A stretch of 64,000 bases of DNA from Woeseiaceae bacterium (GCA_021773075.1 JAJFKT010000012.1:310001-374000); one strand, 5' to 3'; shown: positions 21,882 to 32,160, counted from the stretch's first letter. A program made the numbers and translations. Notes: generated by a model not told the origin, from the letters alone.

Positions 21882-22563
21882 ATTCAAAAGAATCACCGAA
21901 TTATTTCTCGTATTCCTCCCAGCGATATTGGTCATTGTGTTTGCAGAGTCGTGGGTCGGTTCTAATCCGGTCGCACGCCAGGCTGTAATCTGGATCGCTT
22001 ATGTCGTGATGCTCTCAACCGTATATGCATCATTACGAATACAAAGTAGCAACTGGTCCCATATTGGCGTGAGCTTCAACTTTGGCGGGTGGCGAGCCAT
22101 TGGCGTAACGCTCAGGCAGGCACTGATAGTCTTCATTTGCGCCGCCGCTGCATTCGCGATCGGCGCTATTATCATGGCCAATATTGTGGGCATTCCAGAG
22201 GGCGCCGATTTTCAGAGTTATGAATATCTGCAAGGCAATATCGGAATGTTATTGCTAAGTCTTGCCGGCGTATACATCGTGTCCTCATTTGGTGAAGAGG
22301 TACTTTTCCGCGGTTATTTAATGACACGCTGCGCGGAACTGTTCTCTGGCAGCAAGCTTGGCTGGCGCATTGCCATCGCCGTAAGCACAATTGTGTTTGC
22401 ACTGATTCACTACGACTGGGGAATCTCCGGCATCGTGCAAACCGGATTCATGGGATTCGTACTTGCGTACGCCTATTTGCGAGTTAAGCGGAACCTGTGG
22501 GTCAATATCATCGCTCATGGAATGATGGATACTATATTGATGGTGCAGCTGTACCTGGCGTGA
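21874..22563 (+). CDS. CPBP-family intramembrane protease (Abi/CAAX type)
   Basis: Multi-pass membrane protein of 229 residues with the catalytic motifs of CPBP glutamic-type proteases: GEEVLFRGYLM (Glu141-Glu142, Arg146), FALIHYDW (His179) and NIIAHGMMD (His215). Family members include CAAX prenyl endopeptidases and bacteriocin-immunity proteins. The overlap with the padR gene implies co-regulation. The substrate is unknown. Confidence 0.9.
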   Translation: MTKFKRITELFLVFLPAILVIVFAESWVGSNPVARQAVIWIAYVVMLSTVYASLRIQSSNWSHIGVSFNFGGWRAIGVTLRQALIVFICAAAAFAIGAIIMANIVGIPEGADFQSYEYLQGNIGMLLLSLAGVYIVSSFGEEVLFRGYLMTRCAELFSGSKLGWRIAIAVSTIVFALIHYDWGISGIVQTGFMGFVLAYAYLRVKRNLWVNIIAHGMMDTILMVQLYLA

Positions 22564-22581
22564 TCAAGGAGTTTTTCCGGC

Positions 22582-25500
22582 TCACAGTTCTTGCCGTCGC
22601 CGCCAAAGCAGGAACATTGCCGGAATGACGATTAGCGTAAGAACAGTTGCGCTGACCATTCCACCAACCATCGGCGCTGCGATACGCCGCATTACTTCAG
22701 AACCCGTACCGTCGCCAAACATGATCGGTAACAGTCCACCAATCGTGGCGGCAACGGTCATCATAATTGGCCGCACCCTCAACAATGCGCCATCTACGAC
22801 AGCCTGTTCGATATCGCGTACAGCGAGTTTTCGCCCCGCTGCTTCGGCATCGGCTTTGTGGGCCCGGATCGCCTGATTTAGATACACCAGCATTATGACC
22901 CCGATCTCCACCGCGACACCGGCCAATGCGATAAAACCGACCCCCACAGCGACCGATAACTCATAGCCCAACAAATACAAAAGCCAGAGGCCGCCGATCA
23001 ATGCCATCGGCAATGTTCCCAAGATAATCGCGACCTCCGCGAAACGCCGGAAGCTGATGTACAACAACAGGATAATGATCGCGATCGTCACCGGCCCAAC
23101 AACGGACAAGCGCTCTTTCGCACGAACCATGTATTCGTATTGCCCTGACCAGGACAACGAATAGCCCGGCGGCAATTTTACTGTCTCCGCAACAACCCGC
23201 TGTGCCTCAGCGACGTAGGACCCGAGATCCCTGTCTGCTATGTCGATGTAGGTCCAGCCGTTTCGCCGTGCATTTTCACTTTTGATAACCGGCGGCCCGT
23301 CGACGACTCTTACATCGGCTATGTCAGCCAACGCGATTCGCGCTCCTCCCGGCGTGACGATGGGCAACAGACGGAGTTGTTGCACTGAATCCCGCACGCG
23401 CTGCGGATAACGCACGTTCACAGGGTATCGCTCGAGCCCTTCGACGGTTTGAGTGACGTTCACGCCACCGACAGCAGATCGAACGATATCGTGAATGTCT
23501 TCGATATTTAGGCCGAAACGCGACGCGCGCTTGCGATCAATATCGACGTCAACGTAACGTCCACCGGCGACACGCTCTGAATACACAGAGGCTGTGCCAC
23601 GTACGGATGGCAATACCTGCTCAAGCTGCTCGCCGATTCCCTCAATCACTTTGAGATCTGGTCCCGCAACTTTGACACCGACGGGAGTCTTGATTCCAGT
23701 CGCGAGCATATCGATACGCATTTTTATGGGCATGACCCAGGCATTGGAGAGACCGGGGTATTTAACGACGCGCTCAAGTTCCGCCCGTAGCCCCTCAGCC
23801 GTCATCCCGTCGCGCCATTCTTCCTTCGGTTTGAATTGAATAACCGTTTCGATCATCGTCAAAGGTGCGGGATCTGTTGCGGTATCCGCTCTGCCGATCT
23901 TGCCGAAAACGCGCTTAACTTCAGGCACGGTCATTATGAGTTTGTCGGTGTGTTGCAGAATCTCGCGTGCCTTGTCGATCGATATGCCGGGGTAGGTCGT
24001 CGGCATATACATGAGGTCACCCTCGTCAAGCGATGGCATGAACTCAGACCCGAGCCGGGTCACCGGCCACAGCCCAATCACGAGGACTAACGCAGCCATG
24101 ACCAGCGTCGCCTTCGGAAAACGAATCACGGCATTGATTACGGGTCGATACAGACGAACCAGTGCGCGATTAACAGGATTCTTCTTCTCCGACAACACAC
24201 TGCCACGAATAAAGTAGCCCATGAGAACCGGTACCAATGTTATCGATAATCCAGCCGCGGCAGCCATCGCGTAGGTTTTCGTATAGGCCAATGGAGCGAA
24301 CATCCGCCCTTCATGAGCTTCGAGCGTAAATACCGGCAGGAAACTGAGCGTGATTATCAATAGCGAGAAAAATAACGGTGGCCCGACCTCGGTCGCGGCA
24401 TCACCAATAATTCGCCAGCGATTGTTTTCAGTAAGCGCTTCCTTCTCGATATGTTTGTGAACGTTTTCTATCATGACGATAGCCGAATCCACCATCGCGC
24501 CAATCGCTATCGCGATGCCACCGAGCGACATGATGTTAGCGTTCATACCTTGCGTACGCATGACGATAAACGCGACGAGAATACCAAGGGGCAAACTAAG
24601 AACAATGACCGCGGAAGATCGCAGGTGGAATAGAAAGGCCGCGCAGATCAACGCGACAAGCAAGAACTCCTCGATCAGTTTTCCTTTGAGCGTATCGATC
24701 GATCGCTCGATCAGTGCGGAGCGGTCATAGGTCGTTACAATCTCTACGCCTTCGGGAAGACTCCGTTGTAACTCCAGCAAACGGGCTTTGACTGCATCAA
24801 TTGTCTTTGACGCATTCTCGCCCCATCGCATCACTATGACGCCGCCAACAACCTCACCCTCGCCGTCGAGATCTGCGATACCGCGTCGCATTTCAGGTCC
24901 GATCCGGATATCGGCGACATCCGACAACAACAGGGGCGTGCCGTGCTCATTAACACCCAATGGAATTGCGCCGAGATCATCGATGCCCTTCAGATAGCCC
25001 GATGCCCGCACCATGTACTCGGCCTCGCCCATTTCGATAACGGATCCGCCCGCTTCCTGATTGCCAGCGCGAATTGCAGACTTGATTTTGGCCAACGGAA
25101 TACCAAACGCCCGCAACTTCTCGGGCTCAACGACGACCTGATACTGGCGCACCATACCGCCAATGGTCGCGACCTCGGAGACGCCCGACACCGTCTGTAG
25201 TTCATATTTAAGGAACCAGTCTTGCAGACTGCGCAGCTCGGCGAGATCGAGACGTCCGGAGCGATCTACGAGCGCGTACTGATAAATCCAGCCAACTCCG
25301 GTCGCGTCTGGTCCCAGTGCTGGTTTTGCACTTGCAGGCAAATCGCCGGATACCTGGCTCAAGTACTCGAGCACCCGTGAGCGCGCCCAATACAGATCCG
25401 TACCGTCCTCAAATATTACATAGACGTAGGAATCGCCAAAGAACGAGTATCCACGAACCGTTACTGCTTTGGGCACTGAAAGCATTGCGGTTGTCAGCGG

Positions 25501-25701
25501 GAATGTGACCTGGTCTTCCACAACCTGTGGCGCCTGACCGGGAAACGATGTTTTGATGATGACCTGTGCATCCGAAAGATCGGGCAGCGCATCAACCGGT
25601 GTCTGCTTAACGGAATACAGGCCCAGGGCAGTAACGAATACCGCCACGACGAGAACCAGGAAGCGATTTTCGATCGACCAACGGATAAGCCCGGCAATCA
25701 C
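22582..25701 (-). CDS. cusA: Heavy-metal efflux RND transporter, CusA type
   Basis: Inner-membrane proton-driven pump of 1039 residues, expelling Cu(I)/Ag(I) through a tripartite complex. The methionine segments that line the CusA metal path are conserved: LMYMPTTYPGIS, PAPLTMIETV and RIDMLATGIKTP. Other hallmarks are DLSDAQVIIKTSFPGQAPQ, the helix-4 region GAMVDSAIVMIENVHKH and VGFIALAGVAVEIGVIM. The start overlaps the cusB stop (ATGA). The Met positions argue for Cu/Ag over Zn/Co/Cd; this is inference by comparison with CusA. Confidence 0.94.
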   Translation of the reverse strand: MIAGLIRWSIENRFLVLVVAVFVTALGLYSVKQTPVDALPDLSDAQVIIKTSFPGQAPQVVEDQVTFPLTTAMLSVPKAVTVRGYSFFGDSYVYVIFEDGTDLYWARSRVLEYLSQVSGDLPASAKPALGPDATGVGWIYQYALVDRSGRLDLAELRSLQDWFLKYELQTVSGVSEVATIGGMVRQYQVVVEPEKLRAFGIPLAKIKSAIRAGNQEAGGSVIEMGEAEYMVRASGYLKGIDDLGAIPLGVNEHGTPLLLSDVADIRIGPEMRRGIADLDGEGEVVGGVIVMRWGENASKTIDAVKARLLELQRSLPEGVEIVTTYDRSALIERSIDTLKGKLIEEFLLVALICAAFLFHLRSSAVIVLSLPLGILVAFIVMRTQGMNANIMSLGGIAIAIGAMVDSAIVMIENVHKHIEKEALTENNRWRIIGDAATEVGPPLFFSLLIITLSFLPVFTLEAHEGRMFAPLAYTKTYAMAAAAGLSITLVPVLMGYFIRGSVLSEKKNPVNRALVRLYRPVINAVIRFPKATLVMAALVLVIGLWPVTRLGSEFMPSLDEGDLMYMPTTYPGISIDKAREILQHTDKLIMTVPEVKRVFGKIGRADTATDPAPLTMIETVIQFKPKEEWRDGMTAEGLRAELERVVKYPGLSNAWVMPIKMRIDMLATGIKTPVGVKVAGPDLKVIEGIGEQLEQVLPSVRGTASVYSERVAGGRYVDVDIDRKRASRFGLNIEDIHDIVRSAVGGVNVTQTVEGLERYPVNVRYPQRVRDSVQQLRLLPIVTPGGARIALADIADVRVVDGPPVIKSENARRNGWTYIDIADRDLGSYVAEAQRVVAETVKLPPGYSLSWSGQYEYMVRAKERLSVVGPVTIAIIILLLYISFRRFAEVAIILGTLPMALIGGLWLLYLLGYELSVAVGVGFIALAGVAVEIGVIMLVYLNQAIRAHKADAEAAGRKLAVRDIEQAVVDGALLRVRPIMMTVAATIGGLLPIMFGDGTGSEVMRRIAAPMVGGMVSATVLTLIVIPAMFLLWRRRQEL

Positions 25702-26924
25702 TGCTGCATCTCCGCTTCACCGTTACTCAGACGATTGAGTGCCGACTCAATATTTGATTCCGAGTCGATTAGAAACTGCGCCGAAGTGACGACTTTCTCG
25801 CCAGCCATTAGCCCGCTGCGAATCGCGACCCGATCGCCCGACTCAATACCGAGCCTGACCTCCAGGGACCGGTAGCGCCCATCGCCCAAATCGAGCACGA
25901 CCCGGTTTGTGGATCCACCGCGGATCACAGCCTCGCGAGGCACGTGCACAATCTCGCCGGTGCTTTTGCCGTAGATCAGTACATCAGCAAACATATTCGG
26001 CCGAAGACTCTCAGCCGCATTATCGAATCGCAGTCGAACTTTGAGCGTACGCGTGACCGGGTCGAGCTCCGGATAGATGTAGTCCACCGTTCCCTGCAGC
26101 GTAACGCCCGGGAGATAGTCGAGACTAACGATCGCTTTTTGACCAGGCTCGACCCAGGTTGCCTGCCGTTCAAACACCTCCGCGATGACCCATACACGGT
26201 CCAGTTTCGCCACGGACATAACCTCAGTTGCTGGAGTTACGAAAATACCCTCGGCTACGCCCAGATGCGCGATGACGCCATCCGCCTCGGCATGAATACT
26301 GATTCTCTGCCGCGCCGTTCGTTCCTTCTCTAAGCGAGCAATCCCATCGCCGGAAATACCGAGCGCCGAAAGGCGTTCTCTGGATGCCCTCTTTAAAGTT
26401 GCGTTACTACTGCGCAAGGCCGCCAAGTATTCTTCCTGTGCATTTACGAGTGCCGGCGAATAAAGCTCGAACAGTAACTGTCCTTTCTTGACGCGATCAC
26501 CGGTTGCCTTGGTTGCCAGCTTTTCGATCCAGCCTTCAACTCGCGTATGCACATGAATCAAGGTGTCTTCGTCGTAACCGATATAGCCAACGGTTTCTAT
26601 GCGCCGCGACAAGACACCTTTTTCAACCACCGCAGTTCTGACGCCGAGGTTATTAGCTACCCGCGGGTCGATCTTCACTGTGCCCGGTTCGGCATCAACG
26701 TCGCCTGCGTAGACCGGTATGAGATCCATACCCATCGGCGATATACCGGGTTCATCGCGCCTGAAGTTCGCATCCATCGGCGCGACCCAGTACAGAACTT
26801 CACGCTCGCCGGTTCCTCCTGTTGCGCCGTCAGAGTCGGAACCCGGCAGCAAAAAACGTCCTGCGAAGAAACCTGCAACACCCGCGATCAATAACGCGGC
26901 AACGACTAATGTATTTCTGTTCAT
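25698..26924 (-). CDS. cusB: Efflux RND periplasmic adaptor, CusB type
   Basis: Membrane-fusion protein of 408 residues linking the CusA pump to the outer-membrane channel. An N-terminal membrane anchor or signal (residues 1-25) is followed by a heavy-metal-binding segment (YWVAPMDANFRRDEPG then ISPMGMDLIPVY). It then has the barrel-sandwich and alpha-hairpin regions. It shares ATGA overlaps with both the upstream outer-membrane gene and cusA, so the three are translationally coupled. Confidence 0.92.
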   Translation of the reverse strand: MNRNTLVVAALLIAGVAGFFAGRFLLPGSDSDGATGGTGEREVLYWVAPMDANFRRDEPGISPMGMDLIPVYAGDVDAEPGTVKIDPRVANNLGVRTAVVEKGVLSRRIETVGYIGYDEDTLIHVHTRVEGWIEKLATKATGDRVKKGQLLFELYSPALVNAQEEYLAALRSSNATLKRASRERLSALGISGDGIARLEKERTARQRISIHAEADGVIAHLGVAEGIFVTPATEVMSVAKLDRVWVIAEVFERQATWVEPGQKAIVSLDYLPGVTLQGTVDYIYPELDPVTRTLKVRLRFDNAAESLRPNMFADVLIYGKSTGEIVHVPREAVIRGGSTNRVVLDLGDGRYRSLEVRLGIESGDRVAIRSGLMAGEKVVTSAQFLIDSESNIESALNRLSNGEAEMQQ

Positions 26925-28201
26925 CGGGAGAACCCTCCGAGGTTAGCGAGCACCGCATAGGTCTTCGCACGCTCTACTTTCAGGCGAATGTGTTCGAGTT
27001 GAATGTCGAGGTGGTCGATCTGGCCATGCATGACATCGGAAAATGTTCCTGCATCGCTTTGATAGGCGAGCATTGCTGCCTCAGCCTGCCCGCCGGACAA
27101 CGCGAGAATCTCGGAGTCGAAGAGCGCCATGCGGCGAGTGAGGTCCTGCCAGCGCGAATATTGCAGCGCCAGTTCGCTGTGCATCTCTGCGCTCAGCCGA
27201 TCACGATTCGCGTCCGCCGCGCTTCGTTCACCCAGTGCGGCGGCTAGCTTGCGGTCCTGACGATTCTTGCTGAAAAAGGGTAAATCGAGTGTGACAGCCA
27301 TGCTGATGAAGTCCGAACGTGGTTCGCCACTGGGCAATCGGCCCTCACGATATCCGTAGCCAACATCCAGTGCCCAACCAGGTTTCTTGTTTTCCTCGGC
27401 CAGATTGACACCCGCCTGCTTTGCGGACACCGCCGCGCTAGCCGCCAAGAGCATGGGGTGAAGAGCGAGTCTTTGTTGCAGTTCGGCCTGCTCGGGTAAC
27501 TCTTCCCAGCCAGGCAACTTCATCGCTGCCCTGCGGTAGGCATCGTCACCTAGCCACTGCGACAGAGAAGCCTGGGCGGCCGCGAGTGAGCGATCCGCCT
27601 CGATCATTCGATCCTCCAGTCGCGCGAGCTCCAGTTCTGCTCGCAATACGTCGTACTGAGTCTTGCGTCCGACCGAGTACATTGACTGCGTTATCGTGAC
27701 CAGATCAACGAAAAACGGGCGGGACTCCTCCAGCAGCTGCTTCGCGCTTTGCCAGTAATAGACTTCGAGCCACGAACTTCGCGCGGCGGCGAGTACATCT
27801 CTAAGTCGAGCGCCGGCCGCATGATCTTGCTCATCCGCCATAGCGGCGAATCGCGATGTGGCCATTGACCTCGAGCGGCCCTTCGGAAACGCCTGCCGAT
27901 AACCCAGTTGCGCCTGCGTCATTCCTTCCGTCGAAAAACCACCATGGCTAACTGGAAAATTGGTGAGACCGATACTCAGTGTTGGGTCAGGCAACTGTCC
28001 GGCGGCCACTGACAGTTCGTCGAACGCAGTGGCGCGCGCACGAATTTCTTCGAGGCCCGGCTCGCCCTGCACGGCGATGTCCTCCGCTTCGCTGAGCGTA
28101 AGCGGTGAACGTGAATCGGCCACAGCACTCGCAGCCGTGAAAATGCTTAGCAGCGCAATGAATGCGCGATGTGCGGGCAGTCGCCCGTATTTGGGGTACA
28201 T
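26921..28201 (-). CDS. TolC/CusC-family outer-membrane efflux protein
   Basis: Outer-membrane channel of the tripartite metal pump, 426 residues. A signal peptide ends at about residue 28 (AASAVADS). Two repeated TolC-type halves follow, with long helical stretches such as VLRAELELARLEDRMIEADRSLAAAQASLSQ-type sequence near the middle. It lacks a lipobox, unlike E. coli CusC. It is the first gene of the overlapping cusCBA-like operon and lies 57 bases after a small cysteine-rich gene. Confidence 0.9.
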   Translation of the reverse strand: MYPKYGRLPAHRAFIALLSIFTAASAVADSRSPLTLSEAEDIAVQGEPGLEEIRARATAFDELSVAAGQLPDPTLSIGLTNFPVSHGGFSTEGMTQAQLGYRQAFPKGRSRSMATSRFAAMADEQDHAAGARLRDVLAAARSSWLEVYYWQSAKQLLEESRPFFVDLVTITQSMYSVGRKTQYDVLRAELELARLEDRMIEADRSLAAAQASLSQWLGDDAYRRAAMKLPGWEELPEQAELQQRLALHPMLLAASAAVSAKQAGVNLAEENKKPGWALDVGYGYREGRLPSGEPRSDFISMAVTLDLPFFSKNRQDRKLAAALGERSAADANRDRLSAEMHSELALQYSRWQDLTRRMALFDSEILALSGGQAEAAMLAYQSDAGTFSDVMHGQIDHLDIQLEHIRLKVERAKTYAVLANLGGFSR

Positions 28202-28258
28202 CAGTCAAACTCCTGGTCACAAACCGGTAAAGAAAAACGGCTTACAGCGAGGAGTTGG

Positions 28259-28621
28259 CTATTTCAGGTAAACGCAGTTGAGTACGTGTATCGGTGGCGA
28301 GAAATCCACCGGGTCGGGCGGCGCGGACCTGCGACATTCTGCAGAGCTTGGTGCCGGAAGCTCCGTTCGATATGAGGCCGGGCCAGCGTTGAAGACGTCC
28401 AGATCTCTGTCGTCCTTACGATCAACAGAAACATCGTCGATCTCACAACACTCGGTCGGCTCCAACTCGATCGAAGACGGACAGCAATCGTGTCCATCGG
28501 CCGGAACTTCGATGGCCATAGCGCAAGGTAATAAGGCCAGATTCAGCCAAAACAGGAGCGTAACGGCGAGACCCTTGCGGGATGCCGGTCTGTTGCTCCG
28601 ATTGATAAATGACTGTGCCAT
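28259..28621 (-). CDS. Small exported cysteine-rich protein upstream of the copper efflux operon
   Basis: Unrecognised 120-residue protein. A hydrophobic segment (about 19-36, LAVTLLFWLNLALLPCAMA) looks like a signal peptide. The mature part has two Cys-Cys pairs, HDCCPSS (46-47) and TECCEID (58-59), then two more Cys near the end. Such Cys pairs could bind Cu(I), which fits its place just before the cusCBA-like genes, but the role is only inferred. AGGCAGG lies next to the ATG. It starts 44 bases after trhO on the same strand. Confidence 0.7.
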   Translation of the reverse strand: MAQSFINRSNRPASRKGLAVTLLFWLNLALLPCAMAIEVPADGHDCCPSSIELEPTECCEIDDVSVDRKDDRDLDVFNAGPASYRTELPAPSSAECRRSAPPDPVDFSPPIHVLNCVYLK

Positions 28622-28665
28622 CCTGCCTTTTTAGACCCTTGCGAGGCGCCGCGCAAGCGATTAGG

Positions 28666-29574
28666 TCAGGTTTTAGGCCCAATATGCGTATCCCCGCGCT
28701 CGGCCGCCAATGCCACCTGCTTGCGCCGCTCTTCGAGTCGGGCCAGGCGGTCGGCGTCCGCCTCGTTAACGCATTTGGGACAGGACACGCCTTCACGATA
28801 GTCGGGCGATTCCATATCCGCGGCGCTCAAGGGGCGACGGCAGGCGTGGCATTGCACATAGCCGCCTTCCGCCAGATCGCGATCAACGGCCACACGCGTA
28901 TCGAATACAAAGCACTCACCTTGCCACCTGTTGTCGTCGTCGCCGACCTCAGAAAGGTAATTCAGGATGCCGCCTTGCAGGTGATAAACGTCCTTAAAAC
29001 CCAGATCGAGCATCAATGCGGTGGCTTTCTCGCAACGAATTCCGCCAGTGCAAAACATGGCTAGCGGCTTATCCGTCGATTGATCCGCGAGTTCTTTCGC
29101 GAACTCCGGAAACTCACGAAAACTGTCGTTGCCTGGATCGATCGCGCCCGGAAACGTGCCAACCTCAATCTCATAATGGTTGCGAGTATCGATCACCAGA
29201 ACATCCGGATCGGCGATCAGTTCGTTCCAGCGCGCGGCGTCAACATGCTCACCTGTGCCTTTGTGGGGCAAGATATCCGGGCGGCCCAGCGTGACGATTT
29301 CGTTCTTGAGCTTGACGCGCATTTTCCGAAACGGCGCAACATCGACATCGTTCCAGCGTCCATCAAGTTCTTCCGATATGTCGAGTCGCTTACGAATCCA
29401 GTCCATGACTCGTCGCAGCGAATCCTCCGGGCCAGAAAGCGAACCGTTGAAACCCTCAGTCGCAACCAGCATCGTGCCCAACAGGCCCTCTTTATCACAG
29501 CGTTGTTTGAGTTCGTCGCGAAATTTTTCCGGTGCCTCAAGATTCAGGAATCGGTATAGCGATACCACTTTCAT
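28666..29574 (-). CDS. trhO: tRNA uridine(34) hydroxylase TrhO (rhodanese family)
   Basis: YceA/TrhO enzyme that hydroxylates U34 of tRNA in an oxygen-dependent reaction. It has 302 residues. An N-terminal acylphosphatase-like domain (VATEGFNGSLSG) is followed by a rhodanese domain with VIDTRNHYEIEVGTFPGA and the active-site loop MFCTGGIRCEKATAL. A C-terminal Cys cluster has CHACRRPL and CPKC. ATG 29574 gives the canonical MKVVSLYRF start; the frame extends upstream into plsB. It starts seven bases after the plsB stop. Confidence 0.93.
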   Translation of the reverse strand: MKVVSLYRFLNLEAPEKFRDELKQRCDKEGLLGTMLVATEGFNGSLSGPEDSLRRVMDWIRKRLDISEELDGRWNDVDVAPFRKMRVKLKNEIVTLGRPDILPHKGTGEHVDAARWNELIADPDVLVIDTRNHYEIEVGTFPGAIDPGNDSFREFPEFAKELADQSTDKPLAMFCTGGIRCEKATALMLDLGFKDVYHLQGGILNYLSEVGDDDNRWQGECFVFDTRVAVDRDLAEGGYVQCHACRRPLSAADMESPDYREGVSCPKCVNEADADRLARLEERRKQVALAAERGDTHIGPKT

Positions 29575-29581
29575 TGCACAA

Positions 29582-32044
29582 CTAGTCCGTAACGGTGAGT
29601 GACAAAATACTGTGACGAATTTCCTCACCCAAAACGAGTCGCGCATCAGCACCGATGTCAGTCAGGTCATCATCGAACTCGATAAGTCCGTCGGAGTTTC
29701 GTCGCAAGACCTCGAGGTCCTGTAGCATGCGTATAAAATCATGAAACAGGGATTTATTAAAGAAGTCTGGCGAATGCAGACCGTAGATCATCGTCAGTCG
29801 TTCAGCGCTTTGCTGGCACATGATCTCCAACCGACCCCGCGTCAGGATGCCGGAACCGTTCCGAACCAGTATGGCGACCACCAGGTAAAAACGCTGCAGC
29901 ATCGGCACCATCGACTGCCCCAGCATCAGCAGTTGAAACGCTTTTTCCGAACCCGCTGGAGGTCGAACAAGCGTTTTCTTGCGACTTCCGTAGGTCAGGA
30001 TTTCCATATCAATTAGTGACTTGATCGCCTCGGTCGTAACCTTATCGATGTCGGCCTCGTCCCATTTCAAGCACAATTCTTTTTTCATAAACGGATAGAT
30101 CAGTCGCATCAAGCGCTGCAGCTCCGAGTGTTCAAGCGTTCGGCCTTGAATGAAGCAACACGCCACGGACGCGGGCACGGCCAGAAGATGCAAAATATTG
30201 TTACGGAAGTAGGTCATTAATACCGCCGTACGCTCCGTCATGCGAATGACCTCACCCATTGGGTGTGTCGAACGACTAATGACTTCCAGCTTCTCGCCGT
30301 GCTCGATAATTTGATCCGCGCTCCAGTTGGGTACGGTCACTGAGTCTGAGTACTTGAAACGCTGCAGAATTTTCAGACTCATCTCAAGTTGGCGGCGCAG
30401 CTCATCAATGCCAATTGTCTGCTTCGGTGTCGCAAGCAGAACATAGGCCAGCAGACTGATTGGAGTAACCGCGGCCGCGGAATTGATCCCCTGCATAATC
30501 TGAGCGCCGAGTTCCTCAACAATCCCGGCCAGCCACGGTGGTCGCTCACCGTTCTCGGACTCGTACGTGCGCCACTCAGGATAGAGCTCGTCCAGGATCG
30601 GCTCCAGCTCAATCGGTTCAGCAATATTGACGTAAACTTTGCCAAATTGATCGCGTAGCGACTTTATGGAGCTAAATAAGCCGCCGATCGACTCCTTCTT
30701 CTTTTCCGCACCACCAAGCTCGCTGATAAATGCGTCGCCTTCAATCAGTTTTTCGTAGCCGAAATAAATGGGCACAAACACCAGCGGCCGCTGTGGACTC
30801 TTCACGTAGGAGTTGACCGTCATCACCAACATCCCGCCCTTCGGTGACAATAGACGTCCCGTGCGACTTCGCCCACCTTCGACGAAGTATTCCATTGAGT
30901 AACCTTTGTTCAGCACCTGGTGGATGTAGGCATCAAACACCGTTGCATAGAGTCGATTCCCCTTGAAGGTTCGGCGCAGAAAAAATGCGCCGCCGCGGCG
31001 CAAGATGCCCCCAACGACGGGCATATTCAGATTGATGCCGGCTGCGACATGCGGCAAGTGAAGTCCCGCTTCGTACGTGACATAACCCAACAATAAATAG
31101 TCGATGTGGCTGCGGTGGCAGGGGACGTAGATGACCTCTTTCTCTTTAGCGACATCGTGCAGTCGATCCATATGGTTGAGTTCTACGCCATCGTAAATTT
31201 TGTTCCAGAGCCAACGTAGCAGGCGAACCAGTACTCGAATGGTTGGGTAGGAGATATCAGCAGCGATCTCCAGCGCATACTTCTCTGCTTTTCGTCTTGC
31301 GACTTCCTGCTTGCGGTAGTCGCCATCGGCCTCGGCGTCGATAACCCGCCTCACGGATGGGTTAAGCAGTACCTGCTTCACCAATGTACGACGATGCGAG
31401 AGATCCGGACCGACTGTTGCTGTGCGGCGCTGCCGAAAGTGAACTCGCAGAATACGTGACGCCTTTCTTACTGCTATATTCTGCTCTATGTCACCTGTGC
31501 AAATCGAGCGAATCGGTAACGCATGGCTGAAGCGTAACAGCGTATTTCGGCCATGCAGCAGCGTGACAAAAAATTTTCTTGTTCGCCCAATGATGTCCCA
31601 ATTTTCGGAGAGCAACAGTTTCAGAAACGAGCGCTCTTTCTCCGGCGACCGACCCCAGTAGATTGCAACGGGGATGAGCAATAACTCCTGTTCACAAAGC
31701 TCGGCCTGTTCGATCAGTCGCCGCAGTCGTCGCGAGCCGGTCTTACTCGGACGGCGTGCCCAAAACCCGGTCAGTCGTCGCATAACAATAAAGCGTCTCG
31801 ATTCCCGCACTCCGCAAAACTCGAAAGACTCCGTTGGCGATGGCATGCCATGTTGTGCGCAAGCTTTTTCCAGCGCAAGAACATCTGTAAGACCGCCAGT
31901 CTCCAGGACATAGCAAACCGCTGCATTCTTGTCTGTAATGTAATCGATGGGAGATTCGGGCTGGATCGCGGGGCGCGCCCAGATTGAGAACACCTTCCCG
32001 GACACCCAATACAACGGGCGAAGAATAAATCCTGCGATGTTCAT
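29582..32044 (-). CDS. plsB: Glycerol-3-phosphate acyltransferase PlsB
   Basis: Inner-membrane enzyme for the first step of phospholipid synthesis. From ATG 32044 it has 820 residues, similar to E. coli PlsB. The four acyltransferase blocks are seen: PCHRSHIDYLLL (about 312-323), GGAFFLRRTFKGN, VEGGRSRTGRLL and VPIYFGYEKLIEG. An in-frame start at 32131 adds 29 non-conserved residues and was not chosen. trhO follows closely. Confidence 0.96.
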   Translation of the reverse strand: MNIAGFILRPLYWVSGKVFSIWARPAIQPESPIDYITDKNAAVCYVLETGGLTDVLALEKACAQHGMPSPTESFEFCGVRESRRFIVMRRLTGFWARRPSKTGSRRLRRLIEQAELCEQELLLIPVAIYWGRSPEKERSFLKLLLSENWDIIGRTRKFFVTLLHGRNTLLRFSHALPIRSICTGDIEQNIAVRKASRILRVHFRQRRTATVGPDLSHRRTLVKQVLLNPSVRRVIDAEADGDYRKQEVARRKAEKYALEIAADISYPTIRVLVRLLRWLWNKIYDGVELNHMDRLHDVAKEKEVIYVPCHRSHIDYLLLGYVTYEAGLHLPHVAAGINLNMPVVGGILRRGGAFFLRRTFKGNRLYATVFDAYIHQVLNKGYSMEYFVEGGRSRTGRLLSPKGGMLVMTVNSYVKSPQRPLVFVPIYFGYEKLIEGDAFISELGGAEKKKESIGGLFSSIKSLRDQFGKVYVNIAEPIELEPILDELYPEWRTYESENGERPPWLAGIVEELGAQIMQGINSAAAVTPISLLAYVLLATPKQTIGIDELRRQLEMSLKILQRFKYSDSVTVPNWSADQIIEHGEKLEVISRSTHPMGEVIRMTERTAVLMTYFRNNILHLLAVPASVACCFIQGRTLEHSELQRLMRLIYPFMKKELCLKWDEADIDKVTTEAIKSLIDMEILTYGSRKKTLVRPPAGSEKAFQLLMLGQSMVPMLQRFYLVVAILVRNGSGILTRGRLEIMCQQSAERLTMIYGLHSPDFFNKSLFHDFIRMLQDLEVLRRNSDGLIEFDDDLTDIGADARLVLGEEIRHSILSLTVTD

Positions 32045-32160
32045 GGCGGACAAGTCTACCCAAAAGATGGGCCCAGCAGAGCGTTGACATTCAATAATTT
32101 TTGGCCTTGCAGGCAAGCAACTGACGTACACTTTGAGACAGAAAAACCAGAGGTAACAAT

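Noticed and set aside
28622..28665. Short hairpin after trhO (CTTGCG...CGCAAG)
   Set aside because: Six-base stem without a T-run; not convincing as a terminator.
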